A DNA stretch of 64,000 nt from Lachnospiraceae bacterium (GTDB taxonomy: Bacteria; Bacillota; Clostridia; Lachnospirales; Lachnospiraceae), in the NCBI GenBank assembly GCA_029012365.1, contig JAQXLY010000034.1:1-64000 (forward strand), in the 5' to 3' direction. Numbering within the stretch: position 1 is the stretch's first letter; every line of letters begins with the position of its first letter. Below are positions 34,199-43,290 of the stretch, piece by piece. The notes beneath the pieces were generated by a model. The model worked only from the letters and a program-made list of their open reading frames with translations. It searched no databases and had not been told where the DNA came from. The position numbers and the translations under genes are program-made.

Positions 34199-36592
34199 TT
34201 ATTTCACCTTTACGATAAATGTTTGATAATACGTCTCGGCATCGCTTTCATATACGACTTCTCCCAAAGACCTTAAATAATCGTAGTCGAAAACGCCCGT
34301 TACATCCATATACTTCTGACGTTCTAACAGACCCACATACAGATAGTCCACTCCATAAGCCTCTAACAGCTGCTTTGCCGTCTTAACGTCCCTGCAGGTA
34401 TAGATTGTCTCAACATCCTTTGCCCGCTCATTCACGATTTCAACATCATTTTTCCAAAGCCACTCATGAGTACGCCAGCCGATTACCGTCGGACATCCGG
34501 TCAAAATGGAAACACGGTTATACTGCGTATAACTGTCACCGTGAGCCTCTAAGATAACCGGTCTTCCTTCCAGGGTATTATTTATCCAGTCAATCGCCGC
34601 CGCATCTTCCGGTAACGAATTATAAATATATGCCGCCGCGTCCAGAGATTTATACTTTTCCGGATTGGTGTAATCTCCCAGATAAGAGGTACTTGCTGTT
34701 TTAAAATATCCTACATTCTGACATAACAGATACAAAAAGACAAGACCTGCCACAAATTGCTTTCCGTTCTTCGGAAGCGCCACATATCTGGTAATCATTG
34801 CCCCCATACAAATACCGAATAAAATAAATGCCTGATACGTAAGCTTAAACATCGTATTGGTACGTTGGTGGGTAGAACCGTAAATATCCTTTATATAAAC
34901 AAGCTCAGGCAGAAGTACAAGCCCTATTGCACACAATCCAAGAATAATCAAAAACAAATCTGCCGTTTTCAAATTCTGCAGCCATGCAAAAAATACATTT
35001 TTGTGCTCCGTCTTACTAAGGCGTTCTTTTCTCCTCTGCTGTTCCTCCTTAATTAACATCACAAGATAGCTGATTACAAGTATAATCGGGAAGCCCCATA
35101 CAATAATCATCTGATACAGCAGAGTGTGTCTGTCACATATGCCGATTCCGCTTGCCATACTGACAAAATGCAGATGAAACAGAAACGCCGTTACATAGGA
35201 AATCACAATAAATTCCGCCGCATGAACCGCCGTTAATAATATCGTCTTTTTTGAAAAGCCGCATATCACCGCATTGGACACCAGAATCACGGCACCGCAT
35301 ACAACAAAGTAAATCGGAAAATCCCAGTAATTCGTCATCTGAAATATGCCGATGAAAAAGCTCAGCACAATAATATGAGGCTGTAACAGCTCCCGCTTGT
35401 AACTGATATCTTCCAACACCCCTGCGACTGCTCTCTTCATACGTTCCCTGCGATATAACAAAAATGCAAACAGCACCGCTAAGAGTGTAACAACAAAAAT
35501 AATATTCGTCACATGCGCATGTAAATCGCCAAGCACAAAGGAATAGCTCGGAAATTCATGAATCGTCTCATCCGGAATATCTGTCCTCTGATGCCCGATA
35601 TACCTCGTCGAATTTGCAAAGAAATAACCGGAATCACCTTCCATACCTAACATTTCCCGTACCACCGGGATTACCTTAGCATAGACAAAATAGTGGCAGG
35701 AGGAGGCAAACGTAACCGCAAGCCCGGACAGAACACCTGCAATCCGACTGACACTTTGGACAAAAAGTGAATTCGATGCAACTGTTTTTTTCCCAAGAAG
35801 CCTATACTCTTCGCCACGCTCCCATAAGAAGACCTCGAAAATTCTTGCAACCATAGAATACACAAGAATCATACACAATGCCCCGGTCATCATCAGTGCC
35901 AGATTGTATCCGTAATTTACGGTAACTCCCGAAAGCTTTGTTAAATAGGTTGCAAAAAACTGACCCATATAATAGTAATTTAAATTTGTTCCCGAACACC
36001 AGAAATCCTCCGGAGGCATATAATCCGACTTCATCATGCTTACCATAAAACCGTAATCCATCGGTCTCTCGGTATCATATGCCTGTGGATTAAAGCATTT
36101 AATATAGGTCAGGAATGCAAATAATGCAAAAAAAATCACCTCATACCACAGAATCTTTGCAAACGCTCCCGAACCGTCGGTAATTCCGAAGAAGTTACCG
36201 AAAGACACCTTTTCCTTTCTACAGAACCAGATAGCGATTCCATAATTAAGTAAAATACAAAGTCCCAGTACAATGTAGCAGCCCGTTGCCGTAAACTTCA
36301 TCAGATGAACGGAAGTAAGAACCCAGACAAGCCAGCCGCTGACTGCAATTCCAATAACCTTTCCGAAAAAGTATCCCTTATCCGAAAAACGGCGGAACAA
36401 AAAAGCCGAGAGAGGATAAAATCCGACACCTGTTACAAGCAGCATCAGCCACCACTGTAGAAAAGGGGTAAAATCATCCTGCCTTATATATAATTTTGTC
36501 ACTTTCAAACACAAACAAAATACAATGACTGCCGCACATCCGATTGCAGTCCACAAGCCTATCTTACTTTTCTTTTTCATATACTGTATCAC
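34199..36592 (-). CDS. DUF2298 (YYY-type) polytopic membrane protein, GT-C-like
   Basis: 797 residues, about 13-15 membrane segments. The N-terminal outside loop has DTERPMDYGFMVSMMKSDYM and the SFVLGDLHAHVTNI stretch typical of the DUF2298/YYY family found in archaea, Chloroflexi and some Firmicutes. The last 150 residues are a soluble outside domain (LEAHGDSYTQYNRVSILTG, then YGVDYLYVG). The family is suspected to be GT-C glycosyltransferases using polyprenyl-phosphate sugars, but no activity is established to my knowledge. It is the last gene of a cluster with two GT2 enzymes, a UDP-galactopyranose mutase and another large membrane protein. The frame opens with GTG at 36592; ATG at 36580 is an alternative start. 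Confidence 0.8.
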   Translation of the reverse strand: MIQYMKKKSKIGLWTAIGCAAVIVFCLCLKVTKLYIRQDDFTPFLQWWLMLLVTGVGFYPLSAFLFRRFSDKGYFFGKVIGIAVSGWLVWVLTSVHLMKFTATGCYIVLGLCILLNYGIAIWFCRKEKVSFGNFFGITDGSGAFAKILWYEVIFFALFAFLTYIKCFNPQAYDTERPMDYGFMVSMMKSDYMPPEDFWCSGTNLNYYYMGQFFATYLTKLSGVTVNYGYNLALMMTGALCMILVYSMVARIFEVFLWERGEEYRLLGKKTVASNSLFVQSVSRIAGVLSGLAVTFASSCHYFVYAKVIPVVREMLGMEGDSGYFFANSTRYIGHQRTDIPDETIHEFPSYSFVLGDLHAHVTNIIFVVTLLAVLFAFLLYRRERMKRAVAGVLEDISYKRELLQPHIIVLSFFIGIFQMTNYWDFPIYFVVCGAVILVSNAVICGFSKKTILLTAVHAAEFIVISYVTAFLFHLHFVSMASGIGICDRHTLLYQMIIVWGFPIILVISYLVMLIKEEQQRRKERLSKTEHKNVFFAWLQNLKTADLFLIILGLCAIGLVLLPELVYIKDIYGSTHQRTNTMFKLTYQAFILFGICMGAMITRYVALPKNGKQFVAGLVFLYLLCQNVGYFKTASTSYLGDYTNPEKYKSLDAAAYIYNSLPEDAAAIDWINNTLEGRPVILEAHGDSYTQYNRVSILTGCPTVIGWRTHEWLWKNDVEIVNERAKDVETIYTCRDVKTAKQLLEAYGVDYLYVGLLERQKYMDVTGVFDYDYLRSLGEVVYESDAETYYQTFIVKVK

Positions 36593-36662
36593 GCTCTCTT
36601 CTATTCTTCCTATATTACCGCACTTTTTGCATTTTCAGGGTATTACCTTCACCGGACTCCTT

Positions 36663-37394
36663 TTATTTCCCGGCTCCCCTGCATGCCTGATTCACCATCT
36701 TATTAATCTTTATAAAATCACCGACCGCTTTCTTTCCGATTTTAAAGATGCGCTTCATATTGATGGAATTTACTCCACCCTGTCTCGGACGGAACGTAAT
36801 CGGAATGTACTTTACAGGAAGCTTCTTCTTTGCAAAAATAACAGAGATTACCACATTGGATAAATTATAGTCCTTCGGAATAAGCGGAAGCACCTTCTTT
36901 AATTCCTCCGCCTGCATCAGACGAAACGGCGTATTGGCATCCGTAAGCCTCACATGGAACAACAAAAAGCATACAAGCTTTAACGTCTTTGTCACAAATA
37001 TTCTGGAGGCACCGTCTTCCCTTTTATTGCGATGACCGATGACCATTGCATACTGATTCCTCAGTTCCCAGAACTGTGCAAACTCCTCTGCCTTTGTCTG
37101 CCCGTCGGAATCGGTCTGGAATACAAAGTCCGCCCCCTGTTCCAGCGCATAATTATATCCGTATAACAACGTTGCGCCGTGTCCGCCGTTCGGCTTTGTC
37201 AGTGCAATCAGCTGCGGATACTTTTCCTGTGCTTCCTTCAGAATAGCATAGGTATTGTCCTTACTGCCGTCATCTATGATTACAAGACGGCTTTCCGCAC
37301 CGCAGCCTGCCGCAACCGGATACCAGTCCTCAATTACACTCCTAATCGTTTCCTGCTCATTGTAAGCCGGAATGACAATATACAGCTTGTCCAT
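36663..37394 (-). CDS. GT2 glycosyltransferase, polyprenyl-phosphate sugar synthase-like
   Basis: 243 residues, GT-A fold: VIPAYNEQETI at the N terminus, IDDGSKDNT, and the metal-binding FQTDSDGQ (DXD-like). No membrane segments, as in the catalytic part of dolichol-phosphate mannose synthases. It probably loads a sugar from a nucleotide donor onto a polyprenyl phosphate for the GT-C-like membrane proteins of the cluster; the sugar is unknown. GAAGGAG precedes the ATG. Confidence 0.87.
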   Translation of the reverse strand: MDKLYIVIPAYNEQETIRSVIEDWYPVAAGCGAESRLVIIDDGSKDNTYAILKEAQEKYPQLIALTKPNGGHGATLLYGYNYALEQGADFVFQTDSDGQTKAEEFAQFWELRNQYAMVIGHRNKREDGASRIFVTKTLKLVCFLLFHVRLTDANTPFRLMQAEELKKVLPLIPKDYNLSNVVISVIFAKKKLPVKYIPITFRPRQGGVNSINMKRIFKIGKKAVGDFIKINKMVNQACRGAGK

Positions 37395-37412
37395 ATACTT
37401 TACTCCTTCATT

Positions 37413-38507
37413 CTATTTTGCAATTTTTTCTTCAAACAGATTCAACGCACTTCTCACTGCGGCATCCATGTTATAATATTTGTACTCCGCCAGTCTGCCG
37501 AGGAAAAAGACGTTCGTCTCCTTCTCCATTTCGGCACGGTATTTTGCAAACTGTGCGGCATGCTCTGCCGTCGGGAACGGATAATACGGCTCTCCTTCGG
37601 AATTCGGAAACTCCTTTAATATTGTGGTCTTATCGTGCTTCTGCCAGGTCAGCTTCTTAAATTCCGTAATTCTTGTAAAATCGTAATCATTCGGATAATT
37701 TACTACCGGTGCTTCCTGATAAGACTCAAGGTCAAAGGTCTCAAATTCAAACCGGATACTTCGATACGCCATTTTCCCATACTTATAATCGTAAAAATAG
37801 TCTGTCGGTCCGGTATAAATCAGCGCATCATACTCAAGGTCATCCAGAACCTCCTTATAATCCGTATTCAGCAATACCTTTATGTTAGGATTCTTTATCA
37901 TATTTTCACACATCTTCGTATAACCGTGGCGCGGCATCCCCTGATACTTATCCGCAAAATATCTTGTATCCCGGTTGGTACGCACCGGGATACGGGAAAT
38001 AATCGAGGTATCAATCTCTGCAGGATCCAGCCCCCATTGCTTTTTTGTATAGTTTTCAAAAAACTTCCGGTAAATTTCTTCCCCGACCTTACTTAATGCC
38101 ACATCACGGCTCGTCTTAATCTCCGGAATATCCACCGCATGCTTCTGAAAAAAGTCCTCGACCTCAAAGGTACTTAAATTCAGATTGTAAAGCTTATTCA
38201 CCGTCTCCACGGTAATCGGCATCGGAATCAGATTGCCGTCCACATAGGAAAGTACCCTGTGCCAGAAATCATTCCACTTTGTAAACCGGCTCAGATATTC
38301 ATACACTTCCTTATCATTTGTATGAAAAATATGGGGACCGTAATTATGAATCAGTATCCCGTCCTCGTTATAGGAATCATATACGTTCCCCCCGATATGT
38401 CCGCGCTTTTCAATGACAAGCACCTTCTTATCAAGTACCGCCGCAATACGTTCAGCCATTGTAAGTCCGGACAAGCCTGCACCTACCACTACATAATCAA
38501 ACTTCAT
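37413..38507 (-). CDS. glf: UDP-galactopyranose mutase
   Basis: 364 residues, usual size. Flavoprotein converting UDP-galactopyranose to UDP-galactofuranose. FAD-binding VVGAGLSGLTMAERIA at residue 6, GGNVYDSYNEDGILIHNYGPHIFHT split over the family's first signature, KKQWGLDP and the C-terminal FFLGRLAEYKYYNMD. This shows that the surface glycan made here contains galactofuranose. It sits between a GT2 gene and a GT-C-like gene, all on the minus strand with short gaps. Confidence 0.95.
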   Translation of the reverse strand: MKFDYVVVGAGLSGLTMAERIAAVLDKKVLVIEKRGHIGGNVYDSYNEDGILIHNYGPHIFHTNDKEVYEYLSRFTKWNDFWHRVLSYVDGNLIPMPITVETVNKLYNLNLSTFEVEDFFQKHAVDIPEIKTSRDVALSKVGEEIYRKFFENYTKKQWGLDPAEIDTSIISRIPVRTNRDTRYFADKYQGMPRHGYTKMCENMIKNPNIKVLLNTDYKEVLDDLEYDALIYTGPTDYFYDYKYGKMAYRSIRFEFETFDLESYQEAPVVNYPNDYDFTRITEFKKLTWQKHDKTTILKEFPNSEGEPYYPFPTAEHAAQFAKYRAEMEKETNVFFLGRLAEYKYYNMDAAVRSALNLFEEKIAK

Positions 38508-38547
38508 ACCCTTCTCCTTTCAGTTTTGCATCCTTATCGTACAAAGA

Positions 38548-40635
38548 CTACTGCACCTTTAATCGTCCTGTGTCATAAATTGTCAGTCTGTTTTCATCCT
38601 CCCCGTATGTGAAAACGGCTTCATAGGCAGCCGCTATCACGTCTTCCCTTACATGAAAGTACCGACTTTCCCTGGCATCTCTGTCCACAATAATATAATC
38701 TATCCCGTTCTCCTTTATCAAAGCATCCAGAGCCGAAGGACTGTCCGCTTCAAACATTTTCTCTACAATCGCTTCTCTTGCATACGTATCATATCCGGCA
38801 GACATCGCATAATAAGCGTGTCCGTAATACAGCATGGCACCACCGAGCACCACTGTATTTAACGCATACGGAGCCGATAAAAAGATATCATCGGAATCCG
38901 TATTTTCCCTCACCCATACCGTAACCGGGTCATTCATATCATATACCGCCTTATACTGCCTCTGAATAATGAAATATTCAAAAAAACCGGTGACAGTCAA
39001 AAACACCGCAAGCATTGCAGCCACAACCCGGCGCATACACAACCGGTCCTTCAAAAATGTACTGTGCTTTTTTGCAAACTCCGTAATGATGATTGCAGGA
39101 AAAACGGACAGTAACATTTCCGACATCATCACAAATTTGTGATTCACTGTAATATCAGGTGTCAAAGACACTGTAAAGGCAAGTAAAAGCGGCACAGCAA
39201 AAACAAACACCAGATAACGCTTTACTCCGCGCCCAAGTAACAGATATCCGCCTAAAAACAGGAGCAAAATACCCCAAAGCTGCCACATATAGTCAAGGGA
39301 ACCGAAGAACGTTTTATTATCTGCCAGAAAACCGAAATAAAACTTAGGCGAAACGGCAGAACCGTAAATAAAAAGCTTTGATTCCAATAAGGAAAGTACC
39401 AGTGCCGTCACCGCGGTAATCAGATAATCCAGTCTGTAATCCGATACGGCCGCCATAAAAAACAGCATGGCACAGCAGGCAGTCAGAACCGAACCGTTAA
39501 AAAATGCAAGCCCGCCGAGCAAAATGCCTAAAAACAATGCGCGTACCGGATGCTTTACACCAAAGGCTGTCCTTGTACAGAAGAAGGTTTGCAGATATCC
39601 CATAAGGCATACGCCCTTTGATATGCTCCCTTTGTTTTCGGCAAATTCCTCCCGTCTTTTACTTAACTTTCCGGCCATTGCATAGACATACGGCATAAAA
39701 AAGTGAAGCGCCAGCAGCATAACCGCAATGGCAAATGCCAGATGCCGCTGATTGCAGTACACATTAAGATTCCACAGTCCCCAGCCCTCATTTTGTGTAT
39801 ATTCAATAAACTGTTGCTGTGTCTTTAACCGTTCCCACACCTCTCCCTTAGGAAGCTCTGCCAAAAAGCGGAAAAAGCTCGGAGAACTGCGGAAGATAAA
39901 AAACAAGGTTGTCAGATATCCCACCATACGCTTTCCGGTAAGTCTTACCGCAAACGCATACAATAGCATACAGGCAGCAAGCATACCGAAAATGCTCGGT
40001 AAATTAAATGCAAAGTCCACACGCATTCCGAGAAGCTCCAGATTCCCGACAAGAAACTGGAACAGAAAATGATACCGGATATCCTCTCCCGCAAAATGAG
40101 AGTACGCTGTCGGAAAATTGTTTCCGTAAGAAAAAGACCGAATCATCCCCATATGCGGCGCAAAATCGCTGTACACCGAAAAGCCAACATTTAAATTTCC
40201 GTCCGTTACACTGAAGGTACAGAAAAATAGCTGCGTAAGAAAAATAAGCAGCAGAGCGAAAAAAATCCACTCGCCTATCGTTACCTTTGATTTTTCGGAT
40301 ACAGACTCCGTCCGGTTTTTCCTTTTCCTGTAGAGCAAAAGGAAAAGAACTACCGTTGCCGTAAAAAACAAAGCCATCATAAGAATATCCGCCAAAAGAA
40401 GCGGATACTCTTTTCCCGCAAACACCTTTAAGCAATATGCGGTAAGATAAGTCATCCAGGTTAACGGAATGATACCGGAAAGCACCCATGCCGGTATTTG
40501 TATCAGATAAGAGGACATCACATTTTTTTGCCCGTCGAAGGTGCGGTTTCCGGTTCTTTTTAAATCCGGAAACAGGGTCTCGCATACAGCATAGCCGAAC
40601 ATCACACCGATTAGCAGGTACAAAATACTTCCCAT
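38548..40635 (-). CDS. Large polytopic membrane protein, probable GT-C glycosyltransferase
   Basis: 695 residues with 13 or more membrane segments. An outside loop near residues 150-200 contains SDFAPHMGMIRSF, a position where GT-C enzymes keep a catalytic Asp, and the last 110 residues form an outside domain with NGIDYIIVDRDARE, which resembles YGVDYLYVG in the DUF2298 protein of the same cluster. No named family is recognised with certainty. Inference: a membrane glycosyltransferase using a polyprenyl-linked sugar. Starts 2 bp after the GT2 gene stop, so cotranslated. Confidence 0.7.
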   Translation of the reverse strand: MGSILYLLIGVMFGYAVCETLFPDLKRTGNRTFDGQKNVMSSYLIQIPAWVLSGIIPLTWMTYLTAYCLKVFAGKEYPLLLADILMMALFFTATVVLFLLLYRKRKNRTESVSEKSKVTIGEWIFFALLLIFLTQLFFCTFSVTDGNLNVGFSVYSDFAPHMGMIRSFSYGNNFPTAYSHFAGEDIRYHFLFQFLVGNLELLGMRVDFAFNLPSIFGMLAACMLLYAFAVRLTGKRMVGYLTTLFFIFRSSPSFFRFLAELPKGEVWERLKTQQQFIEYTQNEGWGLWNLNVYCNQRHLAFAIAVMLLALHFFMPYVYAMAGKLSKRREEFAENKGSISKGVCLMGYLQTFFCTRTAFGVKHPVRALFLGILLGGLAFFNGSVLTACCAMLFFMAAVSDYRLDYLITAVTALVLSLLESKLFIYGSAVSPKFYFGFLADNKTFFGSLDYMWQLWGILLLFLGGYLLLGRGVKRYLVFVFAVPLLLAFTVSLTPDITVNHKFVMMSEMLLSVFPAIIITEFAKKHSTFLKDRLCMRRVVAAMLAVFLTVTGFFEYFIIQRQYKAVYDMNDPVTVWVRENTDSDDIFLSAPYALNTVVLGGAMLYYGHAYYAMSAGYDTYAREAIVEKMFEADSPSALDALIKENGIDYIIVDRDARESRYFHVREDVIAAAYEAVFTYGEDENRLTIYDTGRLKVQ

Positions 40636-40637
40636 TA

Positions 40638-41588
40638 CTACTTTTCCTCCTCTTTATGCCTTATCACTCTGGATGTCAGATACCGGGGTCTTCCTTTAAT
40701 CTCATGATAAATTTTCATTAAATATAACCCTATAATACCAAGACTAATCATAATCATGCTGCCGATTAAAAGCAAAAGCAAAATTACCGTTGTAAAGCCG
40801 TCCCTTGCATATCCCGCAATCTTCATATAAAGTGTCTGAATACCGAGAATGATTGCACCTAAGAACATAATAAATCCAAGCACCGTGATACAATGCAGCG
40901 GGGCTGACGTATAGGATGTAACCGCAGTCACCGCCAACGAAATCAAGCGTTTCAGTGACCACTTTGAACCGCCGTCTACCCGTTCTGCCACTTCAAATTC
41001 AAACATTTTCCGTTCAAATCCAACCCATGCCGACATTCCGCGAAAAAATGTCATCCGTTCCGGCATCTGTTTCATTGCTTCCACTACCTTCCGGTCAAGC
41101 AGCTTAAAATCGGACGCATTGTCAAACTCTATGCCTGTTGCCTTATTAATCATTCCGTAAAACAGCTTGGCACAAAATCTGTAGGAGCGTTTTTCCTTGC
41201 CTCTGGAAGATTTTACCCCCTCTACAACCTCTGCGCCTTCCTGCCAGAGACGAACCATCTCCGGAATCTTTTCCGGCGGATGCTGCAAATCCGCATCCAT
41301 CACGATTACCGCATCTCCGGCTGCTATATCAAGGCCTGCACAAAGTGCCGGCTCCTTCCCGAAATTTCTCGAAAGGCGCACAGCCGTAATCCGTGCATCC
41401 TCCTTTGCCATACTGCAAATCTCCTGCCATGAATTATCCTTACTGCCGTCATCTACAAGAACCAGCTCATACGGAATCGAGGCTTCCTCACACAATTTCC
41501 CCACATATGCCATGGACTTCCTGATGTGCGTCCCTTCATTGTATACAGGAACCACAATTGATATACATTTCTGTAAACTGGTCTCCAT
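40638..41588 (-). CDS. GT2 glycosyltransferase of the GtrB type
   Basis: 316 residues. GT-A domain with VPVYNEGTHI, LVDDGSKDNS, VIMDADLQHPPE (metal site) and the EGVKSSRGKEKRS loop; two C-terminal membrane helices (about 228-252 and 263-290). GtrB proteins transfer glucose or a related sugar from a nucleotide donor to undecaprenyl phosphate on the inner face. It heads the glycan cluster and would feed the large membrane enzymes downstream. AGAGGAGG precedes the ATG; it starts 10 bp after the AAA ATPase gene. Confidence 0.92.
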   Translation of the reverse strand: METSLQKCISIVVPVYNEGTHIRKSMAYVGKLCEEASIPYELVLVDDGSKDNSWQEICSMAKEDARITAVRLSRNFGKEPALCAGLDIAAGDAVIVMDADLQHPPEKIPEMVRLWQEGAEVVEGVKSSRGKEKRSYRFCAKLFYGMINKATGIEFDNASDFKLLDRKVVEAMKQMPERMTFFRGMSAWVGFERKMFEFEVAERVDGGSKWSLKRLISLAVTAVTSYTSAPLHCITVLGFIMFLGAIILGIQTLYMKIAGYARDGFTTVILLLLLIGSMIMISLGIIGLYLMKIYHEIKGRPRYLTSRVIRHKEEEK

Positions 41589-41598
41589 GCTTCCTCCT

Positions 41599-43200
41599 CT
41601 ATCCTGTCACATCTTCTTCTGTTATCACGGTAATATCTTTGATGGACTGGGAACTGTACTCAATAATACGATTCGCCTGATTACTCACAAGACGCTCAAA
41701 CAAATTTCTGATTCCGCGTGCATTGCCGAAGCCTCTCTTTGTCTCAGCATCCATGTCCGACAACATCCGTTCCACTTTCCTGCGGGCACCCTCTGTCAGA
41801 CAGAAGCCTGTTTCTGATGCCATGGAATCTAAAATAGCGAGAAGCTCCTCATTCGTATAGTCCGTAAACCTGATAAACTTATTAAAACGCGAATACAACC
41901 CGGTGTTTGCTTTTAGAAAACGCTGCATTTCATCCGTATATCCCGCCACAATCACCACAAAATCATCCCGGTGGTCTTCCATCAGCTTTACCAAAGTATC
42001 AATCGCCTCTGTTCCGAAATCATTGCCGGCATTTTCCGGGGCAAGTGCATATGCCTCGTCTATAAAAAGCACACCGCCGATAGCTCTTTCTACCGTCTCC
42101 TTTACCTTTAATGCCGTCTGCCCGACATATCCCGCTACCAGTCCGGAACGGTCGGTTTCGGTCAAAGTTCCCTTACTGAGAATACCGAGCTCTTTGTAAA
42201 TCTGTGCCACCAGACGCGCCACCGTCGTCTTACCCGTGCCGGGGCTTCCCGTAAATACCATATGGTAGGACATATTCATCTGCGGAAGCTTGTACTTTTC
42301 CCGCAGACGTTTTACCTTAATCAGATTAACCAGTGACCTGATTTCCTCTTTCACCTCCGAAAGCCCGACCATACGGTTTAATTCTTCCGTTAAACGGTCA
42401 ATCTCTTCTCCGGATTCCTTCTCTTTTCTGTGGCTTACTGCCTCCCGTGCCGTCTCTGCCGCCGAATCCGGAAGAAATTCCCTTATTTCCTCCTCTGCCT
42501 CGATATGCTCCGATACCGCCTCCGCCATAGGAGAAGCTCCGGCTCTGTGACGATAATAAAAGTACTTTTGTTTATAGGCTGAAAAGTCCTCTCCGGCATC
42601 CCTTAGCAACGTACACCCTTCCGAAAGATTCCCGGAACACAGCTTTTTGAATATGTATTTTCCGTCCACTGTGCGGGATGCATCCTGTCTGTTTTCCAAA
42701 AAGGCTCCTACCTTATCAAAATATAGACCGATAAACTTCGAAATCCGGCTGTCACGCACCTGATTCAGATAGGATAAACAAATAATTACATTCAATAAAG
42801 AGTCAAAAAACAACCCGGTTACACCGATTCTTTTTTCCTGATCCCGTAGTCCGAACAGCTGTAACAAAATCGGGGGCGCTTCCAAAAACTTAGCGGATTT
42901 TCCGACCGCCTCACTTAAATCCCCTGCTTCCCATGCTGTTTTAAGTCCGAGCATGTCCTGCCTCGTAAGACCGGCGGCAAACAATATTTCTTCCTCGTTG
43001 AAACGCTTCCCGAACACCAGAAACTGCAGCATCAGCGACTGCATATATAAATCAAGTACCTCCTCTGCCGATAAATGCAGAACAGGTTCCACCTTTGAAA
43101 AATATCCTTCCTCGGTCAGGGAAAAACAATAGTCCGAAAGAAGACGGTAATTTTCTTCTGCAATCCGATACAGTTGTTCGTTTGTATACTGTTTCTGCAT
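41599..43200 (-). CDS. AAA ATPase of the CbbX/SpoVK type with unknown N-terminal half
   Basis: 533 residues. Residues 285-530 are an AAA module: GSPGTGKT at 318-325, VLFIDEAYAL around 377, arginine-finger-containing LYSRFNKFIRF and the lid with KRGFGNARGIRNLFE. This matches SpoVK of sporulation and the rubisco activase CbbX. Residues 1-230 have no motif I can name; they are helical. Substrate unknown. The start at 43200 follows AAGGAGCGG; an open frame reaching 43275 includes the recG gene's neighbouring leader and is unlikely. Lies 90 bp after recG. Confidence 0.85.
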   Translation of the reverse strand: MQKQYTNEQLYRIAEENYRLLSDYCFSLTEEGYFSKVEPVLHLSAEEVLDLYMQSLMLQFLVFGKRFNEEEILFAAGLTRQDMLGLKTAWEAGDLSEAVGKSAKFLEAPPILLQLFGLRDQEKRIGVTGLFFDSLLNVIICLSYLNQVRDSRISKFIGLYFDKVGAFLENRQDASRTVDGKYIFKKLCSGNLSEGCTLLRDAGEDFSAYKQKYFYYRHRAGASPMAEAVSEHIEAEEEIREFLPDSAAETAREAVSHRKEKESGEEIDRLTEELNRMVGLSEVKEEIRSLVNLIKVKRLREKYKLPQMNMSYHMVFTGSPGTGKTTVARLVAQIYKELGILSKGTLTETDRSGLVAGYVGQTALKVKETVERAIGGVLFIDEAYALAPENAGNDFGTEAIDTLVKLMEDHRDDFVVIVAGYTDEMQRFLKANTGLYSRFNKFIRFTDYTNEELLAILDSMASETGFCLTEGARRKVERMLSDMDAETKRGFGNARGIRNLFERLVSNQANRIIEYSSQSIKDITVITEEDVTG

Positions 43201-43290
43201 ACTACCGCTCCTTCCGTAATTTTCTGCCACATTTCCGTGCATAAACTCACATAATAAGTATACCACATTTTTCAAAAAAGAAAAGAGAAA

